NCBI GenBank assembly: GCA_021432605.1
Contig: MU271149.1
Span: forward strand, 1,984,001-2,048,000
Reading direction: 5' to 3'
Origin: Coniochaeta sp. PMI_546
Taxonomy: Eukaryota; Ascomycota; Sordariomycetes; Coniochaetales; Coniochaetaceae
DNA: 64,000 nt
Numbering within the stretch: position 1 is the first letter of the stretch; every line of letters begins with the position of its first letter. The notes beneath the pieces were generated by a model. The model saw only the letters and a list, made by a program, of their open reading frames with translations, did not search any database and was not told where the DNA came from. The translations under genes were made by a program, and so were the position numbers. Below are positions 55,425-64,000 of this stretch, one piece after another.

Positions 55425-56034
55425 GGTGGCTGATGCGCTGTGCAATGTCTCAAAGAGTTGATCCGTCCGTGTATTCTTCATACATGTCGGTAACTGCCCG
55501 GTCGATATTCCAAGCCTGACGGTTCTATATGGACCAGCAATCTTGCTCGATCGACATAAGGCAGTATATTGCATGAAGAACCCAAGCCTTTTCTTCTTCC
55601 AGTGCTCTTTCTTGTTCGCTCAATTGGCGATTTCGCATCAGATTTCAGTTGACACCGGTCAAGTATCGCGTAAAGCTCAATCGATGACGTCAGTCATTCC
55701 ATTCCACACGAGTCTCAGCTCAGAGCTCAGTGCACCTTCCCAACAGCAGAGACAAGGGAAAGCAGGGGAGAATACCCCGAGCTTCTCAGGCTTGGACTGT
55801 CAGAGAGCCCGGAGTACCTGGGGGTCAATATCATCAAGCCGTCGTTTGTCACAACACTACACGTGTACATGGCCAAGGTCGTGGAGGACGCACCTCGGAT
55901 GGCAAAATCGGCCTTTTCCTTCGCTCTACGGTTGGTATCAATTCACCCTTACACAACGCCGCCCAATGCCAATAGGCTAGCTTTTTAATGCCACCCTTCC
56001 CTTCCAGGGCTATAACGCCAAATAAGTTCCCCTT
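55425..56034. other. Intergenic upstream of the DHH gene
   Basis: 610 bp between the DHH start and the PRP17 stop. No gene is supported; overlapping ORFs up to 145 codons lack family marks. Confidence 0.4.
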
Positions 56035-57645
56035 CTAATCCCAGAATTTGATGTTCCCATCCTTTCCAGCAGTGACCACCTTGCTCGTCTCCTGTGGATG
56101 CCACTGCACGCAGGTGACAGCCTGGTCACTCGCCTCGATCTTGTGGAACATCTTGCACGTCTTCCAGTCCCAGAAACAAACAAAACCAGCACTGTCGCCG
56201 CTGGCAAGGAACTGCCCATCAGGACTGCAGGTTATGTCGATGGCTAGCCCTGCGTTGTGATGTCCGCGGTAGCTCTTCTTCCTGTTCTGGCGAAACTTGT
56301 CGTTGGCTCCATATACGACGATTTGGTTGTCGCTGCTCTGGTACGCGACGTATTTGCCGCTAGGATGGAGAGCTGCCCGAGTCATTGGATACATGTATGG
56401 CTCGGCAATGTACTTGATCGGCACGGGAATGTTGTAATCCCAAGCACGCAGCGATTTGTCGTCTGACGTCGTCATGAACCTTCGATTTTCATCGACAAAC
56501 GTGATTGTGTTTATGGCAGCTAGATGATGATCATATTCCTGAACGACTTGGTTGCCCGCACGGGTGTCGAACTGGACAATCTTCTTGTCCGACATACCGA
56601 CCAGGAACTCATGCGCATGCTCGACGGACGGATTGAACCGGATAACATGTGGTGTGGCGCCTGTGGTGAATTTGCTGATGCAAGTTCCAGTTTCCGTGTC
56701 CCAGAGCTTCATCATGCGGTCGAAAGATCCAGACAAGAATCGTGTACCTTCGTTGTTGAAGGAAAGGTCCCGGATGGCCTTAGAGTGACCAGAGTACGTC
56801 CGCAGAAGCTGCCGCTGATGATAAACGTCCCATATCTTGATGGTTGCATCCGCGCCGCCGGAAAGCAGTAAATGACCGGAGTTGGGGAAGAGTAGTAACG
56901 AAGTGACGGCGTTGGTGTCGTGCTTCCACGTGTGCACCAGCTTCTTGGGAATATAGTTGGTGATGCTGCCGACCTCTTTTCGTAGATCGATCTCGAGATC
57001 GAGCGGCACATGCATATATGTCCTGCCTTGGTAGTCGTATTCGCTGTCACCGTGGAAGGTTGTAGTCTCCTCGCCCATCGCCTCGACCTCTTTCCTCCGC
57101 TCCAACGCCTGAGCTGGTGCTCTCACTACTGTACCGCTTGGCACAACGTCATCATCGTCATCTTCAACCTCGACAACCTCGTATTCTTCGTCACTGCCAA
57201 GTTGCGCTTCGTCCTCGACATCCACCTCTTCGTAGTCCGTCCGCTTGTACTTAGCCCAAGGACCAACGTAGGCATGGTCACCCTCAGCTACCGTAGCAAT
57301 ACCCCTATCCTCACGCTTCGCTCGTATCCTGGCTGCTTCGTCCTTCGCCTGCGTTCCAGAAAGAAACTCCCGTTCAGGCCCTCCTCGACGCTCGACCGCG
57401 CGGTGCTTGGAGCGGAAAGTGTGTTCACTCAAGTAGGTCTCTTGAGCAAACCCAGTCAGGACATTCTTCCGCTTCAGGGCAACCTGGGTTGTCTCATCCT
57501 TGAAAGGGTTGGAGGGCCCGAACTTTGGGCGTGCGAGGTCGTCGCCTGTGTAGGGAACGACGGCGTGATCGGGCTCGGCTTCTTGGCGGACTACCAGCGC
57601 ATCCTGCGGCGCCATGTTTGGCGGATATTCACCAAAGCTTGCCAT
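56035..57645 (-). CDS. PRP17: Pre-mRNA splicing factor Prp17/Cdc40
   Basis: A 536-residue WD40 protein of the spliceosome, acting at the second catalytic step. There is no intron. The N-terminus (PRP17 signature) has MAPQDALVVRQEAEPDHAVV, then NVLTGFAQETYLSEHTFRSK. KEDRG-type and GPWAKYKRTDYEE segments and an acidic block (Asp/Glu run near residue 165) follow. Seven WD repeats form the C-terminal propeller: LLLSGGADATIKIWDVY, GTRFLSGSFDRMMKLWDTE, VGMSDKKIVQFDTRAG, FMTTSDDKSLRAWDY, AYQSSDNQIVVYGANDKF, LASGDSAGFVCFWDWK and VVTAGKDGNIKFWD at the very end. The start at 57645 (MASFGEYPPN) matches the compact N-terminus expected; an in-frame ATG at 57708 would add 21 residues. Confidence 0.97.
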   Translation of the reverse strand: MASFGEYPPNMAPQDALVVRQEAEPDHAVVPYTGDDLARPKFGPSNPFKDETTQVALKRKNVLTGFAQETYLSEHTFRSKHRAVERRGGPEREFLSGTQAKDEAARIRAKREDRGIATVAEGDHAYVGPWAKYKRTDYEEVDVEDEAQLGSDEEYEVVEVEDDDDDVVPSGTVVRAPAQALERRKEVEAMGEETTTFHGDSEYDYQGRTYMHVPLDLEIDLRKEVGSITNYIPKKLVHTWKHDTNAVTSLLLFPNSGHLLLSGGADATIKIWDVYHQRQLLRTYSGHSKAIRDLSFNNEGTRFLSGSFDRMMKLWDTETGTCISKFTTGATPHVIRFNPSVEHAHEFLVGMSDKKIVQFDTRAGNQVVQEYDHHLAAINTITFVDENRRFMTTSDDKSLRAWDYNIPVPIKYIAEPYMYPMTRAALHPSGKYVAYQSSDNQIVVYGANDKFRQNRKKSYRGHHNAGLAIDITCSPDGQFLASGDSAGFVCFWDWKTCKMFHKIEASDQAVTCVQWHPQETSKVVTAGKDGNIKFWD

Positions 57646-57708
57646 AGTTGCTGTGAGCCTATGCTTCAGTTGTGGCGCGTTTAAGGGTTTCGAGAAGTGA
57701 GAGGCCAT

Positions 57709-58413
57709 ACAAATCGTCGCGCACTAAGGGCTTCCCTCCAGATGGCACCTGGAAGTCAATGTGCGTTGACAGGTCGGTACCCACACTCCATACCTGAGGT
57801 AGCCAATCAAAATATATGGAGCCCCGACCGGCATGTTCCGAAATTGGAGCTTTGACGCTGGCCACGAAGCCACGACGAGGTTCGCCACGATTTTACCTCT
57901 TACAAGGCACGCAGGGCACGGGTTTTTGTATGTTAGCGATAGAGCATGCTGATACTGGCAATACAACATCAAGGTAACAGAATCGTGTCTCGACATGCAA
58001 ACGACACGGACCAGTATACACTATCATTAATCAACTCACGCAACCTATACCATGGTACTGGCCAACTTGGAAAAAAAACCAAGGCAAGGTGTAGAGCACT
58101 GTAGTCTACTACGCGGTCCGACTCCTGCCATCTGCCTGCTGACACCCAGTCATGACTTCGTTGCTGCCGGAGAAGGAAGGCTCATATCCAACGCTCCAAC
58201 AGCCCACTGCCACGCATGATAGCCACCTCAAGGATGCCCAGGCCAAACACAACTTCCCCACGGTCCTCTTCCCATCTTAGGCCCTTAAAAACGGATTTCT
58301 TTCTGGACGCCGATAAGAGTTACGTCTATGACGGTTCCACATTGTTCGAGACAAGCTACAGGTATCCCTTCGCGCCAGCTTGTTAGCCCCTCGGTAGACA
58401 GACCTCGTGGCTG
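57709..58413. other. Intergenic between PRP17 and ERV14
   Basis: 700 bp: promoter of PRP17 and 3' end of the ERV14 gene, both minus strand. No other gene is supported. Confidence 0.4.
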
Positions 58414-59118
58414 CTAACGAGGCGCCTCGTCCTTGATTAGGGCCACAATCATGCTGTAGAGGTAGAAGAAGAACATGACGAGGTGGAATCCGAGTTTTGT
58501 GAATGATTCCTGCACACTTTATCAGCTTTCTGGAGTCGCGTCCCGTTCCCATGTAGAGGTTATCTTCACCTTCTTATGGACGTTGAGTTTCCGGAATATC
58601 TCGGTTGCGTCCAACAAGTGTGTGTTGTCCACAATTCTGCACTAGTGTCAGTTTCAAGGATCACAATAACGCCCATCGAGTTTCCAGGCTGAATACAACG
58701 TACTTCTTGACGTTCCAAGCTAGCAGCGGCAAGTTCAGAACCAGGGCAACCCAGTATCCGTTGATAAGAAACAAGAAGGTCAGGAACCCATGTACAGCGG
58801 CTTCGGGAATGATGTACGTGTTCAGGCGGTTGCAAAGGTCTATGGGGTTGATATAATCGCTGTGCGGATGACAGAGTTAGCCAGAAGCGCAGCAAAGTGC
58901 TGTTTGAAGGTCGCAGGAGACGCCGCGATGGCACCCCCATAGCGATATTGCAAGCACATATGATATGTGCTATGCTCAAGCAGGGGGTTCAGTCGTGAAG
59001 CACGGCAAAGGACATACCATTCCAGATCACTGTACATAATGGTAAAGAAGACTTGAAGAAAGAGGTTGACGGCATTTATCAGCACCGCCAAAAGGTATAA
59101 CCAGGCTTCGCCAGACAT
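58414..59118 (-). CDS. ERV14: ER cargo receptor Erv14/cornichon
   Basis: A 139-residue cornichon-family receptor that loads membrane proteins into COPII vesicles at the ER. Exons are 59118..59018, 58859..58704, 58636..58570 and 58509..58414; the total is 140 codons. Exon 1 gives [20 protein letters not shown], then TIMYSDLE. Exon 2 completes the typical [19 protein letters not shown], then [20 protein letters not shown]. Exon 3 gives [19 protein letters not shown], the conserved cytosolic loop that contacts COPII. Exon 4 gives [20 protein letters not shown] and the end IKDEAPR. Three to four membrane helices are visible. The length equals that of yeast Erv14 (138). Confidence 0.97.
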
Positions 59119-60369
59119 TTTCACGGATGTCAATGCGTAGATGACGGGCAGGGCAAAATATGTTGGCTTGTTCGTTTTCGAGGTAACTTCGATGCGCAAC
59201 GCTTGCAAACCGCTATTTCGCGACACTCAAGGCTTCTTCGTGAAGTTGTCGAAATTCGAGACAGACTGAGGGGTGTGATGCGGCAATCGGCAGGGTCCGA
59301 GTGTGTCAAGGACGCTGGTGTTGACGATGAGGGACGAGATGTGTCCTCGGGGGATGACTCGGAAGGTAACAGCTGTGGGAATAGCTGGCGCTGCGGTCGT
59401 GGGCTGGTGGTTGGGAACGGGGCGCGGGGAGAATAGCTGGCAGGGCAAACAAGGATGAATGGAGAAAAGATCGTGTGGATGATGAAAGCGGCTTCCAATT
59501 CTGGGCCAACCTAGAAGCCCGTGCCAACTACCTGGTCCGAGCTCACGCCATACAAGCACAGCTTGATTTCCATGACGCTAGACACAAAGCGGTTAGCTTG
59601 TGGCTGGCAACATCTTCCATGTTGTGGCGTTTCAGTCGTTAGCTGTATCGTGCCTTCTGGTCTAGAGGAGAAAGGTAGGAAGGTACCTTATGGAAGACCA
59701 AAAAGGCATTCAAAGGTTTTTCATCGTGGAGCTCTCTTCGTCAAGAATTCAGGGTTTCCAGGCAACATGCGAGGTTCCTTCAATGGCCTTCTGTGACTTC
59801 ATGCGACAGCTATACGATTTGCAGTAATCTTTGTTAGCGATAAAGACATCATGCTCTCAGCTATTGATTCTTTCTGTGGTCTCTCCCCTGCAGCTACAGA
59901 GTCGATGTGAATTGGCGGCTGATCTGGACAGGCAGCACAGGGGCATCTGCCACACGGATGGTGTTTATTTCAAACACCCTCAGTCCGGTATCTACGACCC
60001 CCGTGGTTATCTTGCCATCCTGCGCTGCCGGCCGTTCCATTTTGGCGAGTCGGAGGCAACTGCCCTGATGAACGATTCAGTCTGAGCAAGTCCTCTGCAC
60101 CGGCAACGAGGATTTGTACACCGGGAGTCACAATTGCTGCGTGTGACCGGGTTCTTTTGCTCATCACCGGTCAGTCTTTGGAGCAAAGAATGGCTTGGTG
60201 AAAGAATCTCCCGGTTCAGAACGAAGATTCTGAAGGCGAAGTGAGTCGCGAGAGTGTGAGTGAGTCTCTACTCTTGCCGAAACATGTGCGAGCAGACATC
60301 CCGGAATTACAGTGCAGTTCACAAGTACGACCACTCAAGGTTGTATTCATAGATGTTGAGATTCGTTGA
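59119..60369. other. Intergenic upstream of ERV14
   Basis: 1.25 kb with the promoter of ERV14 and the 3' side of the MetAP1 gene. ORFs of 65-122 codons overlap on the minus strand next to the ERV14 start; they look like leader sequence. No gene is called. Confidence 0.4.
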
Positions 60370-61774
60370 CTACTTCGACCCGTTCTCTACAGTGGGTATG
60401 GGTATAGGGCCGCCAGGGGAATCATCCCTCCTCGCCGTCAGCACCTCCACGCCGGTCTCCGTCACAAGTAGAGTATGTTCTATAAAACGATTGTCAGTTG
60501 TGACTCCTTCAGCTACTATGGGGGCTGTTACAGTTCAACTTACCAAATTGAGCAGTGCGCTTCCCATCAATGGTGGTGCTCGTCCAGTTATCTGGCCATG
60601 TAATATCACGGTATTTGCCCAGGGCAATCATGGGCTCAATCGTGAATGTCATGCCCGGCTTGCATTCGCCTACAGCCTTGTTCTTGGCGTAGTGCGGAAT
60701 ATTGGGCGGGCAGTGGAAGACGCTGTTGATGCCGTGGCCGACGTAGGTCCGGATCACGCTGCAATTCCGGCCCTTGGCGTGCTTCTCGATGATGTTGCCA
60801 AACTCCCGGAACAGAGTACCCGGCTTGACTTCCTTTATAGCCTCCTCTAGACATTCCCGGGCAGTCTCCACAACCCGAACCGAATCGGCGTCGGCCTTAG
60901 CCTTGTCACCGACATAGTAGGTCTCGTTTAAGTCGCCGTGATAACCGTCATGGTACAGAGTCACATCCAGGTTGACAATGTCGCCATCGAGGAGGATCCG
61001 CTTATCCGGAATACCATGGCAGATTACCTCGTTGACGGACGTACAGACGGACTTGGGAAAGTGGTTGTAGTTCAGCGGAGACGGGTAGGACTAGCGCCAT
61101 GTTACTAAACGTCCACAAGAACCACTATCCAAGTCGTGGTTCGGGGAGCTTACATTTCGCTCGATGCAGGCTTTATGGACAATCTCGTCAATCTCGTCGG
61201 TTGTGATGCCAGGCCTCAAGGCGGCCGCTGCAATGTCCAAGACTTCTCTTGCCAACCTACAGACTTTTCGCATCTTCTGCTGTGCCGTGGCATCAAGGAG
61301 GTCTATCTTATTTGCGCGCAGGGAGCGCCCAGCCTTGGGGATGCCATCGGCGGCATAGTCTGGGTGGGCTATTGACTTGGGCACTTCCCGCTTCTCCGAC
61401 AAAGGGTAAACAGGCCGGAGCGTGCCCGTAAAGGGGAACGTCGGGAATGGGTTGTAGAATCCGGTCTCTGGATCAGGTTTAGCTACTGCTTTTGGCGGGA
61501 AGAAGTTGTGGAATATACTGGTCTCTTGCTTGTGCACACTCTTATGTGTAGCCTAAAATGACAGGAAATGGTCAGTAATGCTCCGTTATATGCGATCTGT
61601 CGCCCGATGCGGTTAAGGTGGACTGCCAACCCAGTTCTTCTTGAAGCATTCTTGAGAGCAGAAAAAGCTGTCCTTGATGCCGAGCTTTAGACAAGTCGGA
61701 CATTGTAAAGAACCGGCATCGTTGGGGCAGTCAACGCCGAGACATTTCTTCTTAGTCGGAGGTTCTACGGCCAT
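60370..61774 (-). CDS. MAP1: Methionine aminopeptidase 1
   Basis: A 399-residue type 1 methionine aminopeptidase that removes the initiator methionine co-translationally. Exons are 61774..61631, 61552..61154, 61090..60544 and 60479..60370; the total is 400 codons. The N-terminal zinc finger is [18 protein letters not shown], then [19 protein letters not shown] (C6H2, MYND-like), which docks to the ribosome. The pita-bread catalytic domain has VVAA-type [20 protein letters not shown], the metal aspartates in [20 protein letters not shown], His in [19 protein letters not shown], Glu in [10 protein letters not shown] and the last Glu in [14 protein letters not shown]. The first intron uses donor GTTGGC, atypical at position 3, but it joins the zinc finger exactly. 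It is divergent from the kynurenine monooxygenase gene. Confidence 0.96.
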
Positions 61775-62333
61775 GGCGAAGGTACCAAGGTGGGCAAAGA
61801 GGTTTGCGGGAGGCGTGGCCGGAATGAGGCTCGGAGACGCGAAGGGGACAACAAGAGCTTGGGGTCGAGCTCAGTGTTGCGCGGCAGGTCGTTGATGCAA
61901 GTGTATGCAACGAGAGCCAACACTTCAGCTGAGGGACCTCTATGGACAGGTATGGGTGTTCAAGTGGACGAGCTGTTGTTCTCTGGCGGAGAAAAGAAAA
62001 AGTCACCTCGAGTTTTGCGCCGACAACCTTGTCGACATTGAATGGGTTGGGATTGGGGAAAGTGCAAATAAGAGTGGGCCCTCCGCTACGGGAGGGAGAA
62101 GGTACTACCTTAGTGTACACCGTCCGTGGGGTGTCTGGCGCTTGGCCAAACGCCGAAGAAAAGAAAATTAGTCAGAAAGGTCCAGATGGCTTACTATGAT
62201 ATGAGACTTACGGAATTTTGCGGATGAGTCGAGTTGTAAATGGCCATCCACTACCTAGGCATGTTTAACATGAGGTGATAATCTAGAAGACCACACGCTT
62301 CTTGCGCCCAACACGGCTCCTTGTCAACCAACC
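61775..62333. promoter_or_regulatory. Divergent promoter MAP1 / kynurenine monooxygenase
   Basis: 560 bp between two start codons on opposite strands. It must carry both promoters. No defined site can be named and no further gene is seen. Confidence 0.5.
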
Positions 62334-64000
62334 ATGGCCGAAACCTCGAAGGCTCAAAAGGTCATCGTTGTCGGTGCCGGCCCCGTCGGATCCCTAGCGG
62401 CTCTTTATGCAGCCCAAAGAGGATATGATGTCGAGGTATATGAGTTGAGGAACGGTCAGTCATCATCGCGCTCACTTGTTCTTGGGTCTTGGGACGGGAT
62501 TTGACAAGAATGTTTCAACTTCTCAGACCTTCGGGATCCTTCAACCACTCCACTCAACTTTACCAAGTCTATCAACTTGGCCCTCTCTGAGCGAGGCATC
62601 AACGCTATGCGCAATGCTGGCGACCCGACATTGCTGAACCACGTCATGACCGCTACCATTCCCATGAGAGGTAGAATGATTCACGGCAAGCGTGCAAACG
62701 GCGACTTCTTTGAGCAACCCCAAGACTATGACATACACGGCCGAGTATGTATAAGTGCAGAGGCCCCCTGAACAGCTCGCCGTCTGAATACTCACTTTCT
62801 TACCCTTGCTTCCTAATTTCAGACCATATACGCTGTCGACCGTGGCGGGCTGAACAAGCGACTACTGGACGTCCTCGAAAGAATGCCAAATGTGACCCTC
62901 TATTTCAACCACAAGCTCTCGGGAGCTGACTTTCGCAAAGGCAGAGCCTGGTTTGAAGTCCAGGGCAGGGAGAACCGTACAACAGCCACTGACCGTGCCA
63001 AGGAGATTGAGGTAGGGTTCGACCTCATGATCGGCGCTGATGGTGCACATTCGGCCGTTAGATATCACATGATGAAGTTCGTTCGCATGGACTACCAGCA
63101 AGAGTACATTGATACCCTCTGGTGCGAGTTCCAGATCCCGCCCAACGAGGACGTACTGTCCGGGCAACTCACGTCGCGCTTCAGGATATCTCCCAATCAC
63201 CTCCATATCTGGCCAGGAAAGGACTTCATGTTCATTGCAATTCCTAGTGATGTGAGTCCACAAGTCTCCAAATACAAAGTTTGAAGGGCCCTTAGGCGCT
63301 AGGTTACTGATATCACATAACCTGGATAGGATGGCTCTTTCACCTGCACTCTCTTCGCGCCGAGTATGGTTTTCGAAAGGCTTGAGGTTACTCCTGAACA
63401 AGTACCAGCATTCTTTGATCACCACTTCCCAGGCGTCACGCGCCTTATTGATCCACCTGAGCTGATTTCGCAATTCCGACAAAACCCTCATCTTCCGCTC
63501 ATCAGCGTCAAATGCCGGCCCTATCACTACGGGAGTTCGGCAGTCATCCTTGGAGATGCGGCCCATGCCATGGTGCCCTTTTACGGCCAAGGGATGAACG
63601 CGGGTTTAGAAGACGTCCGAATTCTCTTCGACATTTTGGACAAATACGAGCGTATAGACGAGGTAGAAGTCGGCAGCGTCTCAGTGCTACCAGCCGGCCG
63701 GCGAAAGTGCGCGTTAGCAGAGTACTCAGCTGTCCGGGTGGCTGATGCTCACGCCATAAACGATCTTGCATTACAGAACTATGTCGAAATGCGTGCTTCA
63801 GTCCTGTCACCTCTTTACCGCCTCAGGAAGTACCTCGAGGAATCCATATCCGTACACCTCCCAGGTCTCGGCTGGCAGACAAGATATGCCAGGATCTCCT
63901 TTGGCAACGAACGGTACTCAGAGGTTGTGGCCAGAACCGACCATCAAGGGAGGATGTTGGTTCGCGGCTTCATGGGAGTCGTGGCGCTTCCCCTTGTTTT
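62334..64000 (+). CDS. BNA4: Kynurenine 3-monooxygenase, 3' end off window
   Basis: An FAD- and NADPH-dependent hydroxylase of the kynurenine pathway (L-kynurenine to 3-hydroxykynurenine), leading from tryptophan to NAD, usually on the outer mitochondrial membrane. Exons are 62334..62454, 62527..62744, 62823..63251 and 63330..>64000; every junction keeps phase and 479 residues lie in the window. The Rossmann motif is [20 protein letters not shown]. The substrate-binding part has [16 protein letters not shown], then [18 protein letters not shown]. The FAD contact is [20 protein letters not shown], with GLED next. The C-terminal part starts [20 protein letters not shown]; the membrane anchor near the end is cut by the window edge after [11 protein letters not shown]. 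Only a small part should be missing. Confidence 0.94.

Noticed and set aside
59130-59560. Minus-strand ORFs of 110-122 codons next to ERV14
   Set aside because: They are Ser/Pro-rich, overlap one another in several frames and lie in the ERV14 leader.
1-64000. Secondary-metabolite cluster, CRISPR array, rRNA or LTR-type elements
   Set aside because: No PKS, NRPS or terpene core enzyme, no spaced repeat array, no 5S or rDNA sequence and no reverse transcriptase or capsid-like frames were seen.

Overview
The window is nuclear DNA of a filamentous ascomycete (Pezizomycotina), probably a Sordariomycete. The evidence is genes with 50-150 bp GT-AG introns, a HET-domain gene, PLAC8 and Mid2-like genes of filamentous type, secreted cellulases (AA9 and GH6), dispersed tRNA genes and a short AT-rich transposon relic of the kind left by RIP. 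The class is inferred from gene style only; no species is claimed. Exon limits were derived by hand from splice signals, reading phase and family conservation. Almost all spliced models given here close to a whole number of codons.

Layout. 1-6.9 kb: 3' part of an AA9 lytic polysaccharide monooxygenase, a Ste6-type full ABC transporter and a PBDC1/Chp1-type protein. 8-15.5 kb: a large disordered protein of unknown function, a DHA1-type MFS transporter and a DUF1769 protein. 16-21.4 kb: tRNA-Ser(AGA), a secreted GH6 cellulase without a binding module, an intron-bearing tRNA-Ala(CGC), an FSP1/AIFM2-like flavoprotein and a 493-bp MITE with TA duplications. 21.4-34.3 kb (accessory-like): a membrane alpha/beta hydrolase, a small cupin, an FBXO31-like F-box protein, an eroded tRNA-Cys, a HET protein, an unknown protein and a second alpha/beta hydrolase.

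34.6-50.7 kb (mostly housekeeping): N-myristoyltransferase, an unknown membrane protein, an ABHD12-like lipase with an 8-nt microexon, Swc3 of the SWR1 complex, a Mid2-like wall sensor, a PLAC8 protein, N-alpha-acetyltransferase Naa40, a LYRM2-like LYR protein and mitochondrial bL36m. 50.7-52.9 kb is a gene-poor gap. 52.9-64 kb: an alpha/beta hydrolase, a DHH phosphoesterase, splicing factor Prp17/Cdc40, the cargo receptor Erv14/cornichon, methionine aminopeptidase 1 and the 5' part of kynurenine 3-monooxygenase, which runs off the right end.

The genes do not form one pathway or a secondary-metabolite cluster. Loose themes are plant cell-wall degradation (AA9, GH6, MFS), N-terminal protein processing (MetAP1, Naa40, NMT) and mitochondrial biogenesis (LYRM2, bL36m). 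No clearly new system was found. The strongest unusual signals are the microexon coding the oxyanion-hole turn of the ABHD12-like enzyme, the shortened C-terminal loop of the GH6 enzyme, the MITE and the decayed tRNA-Cys.
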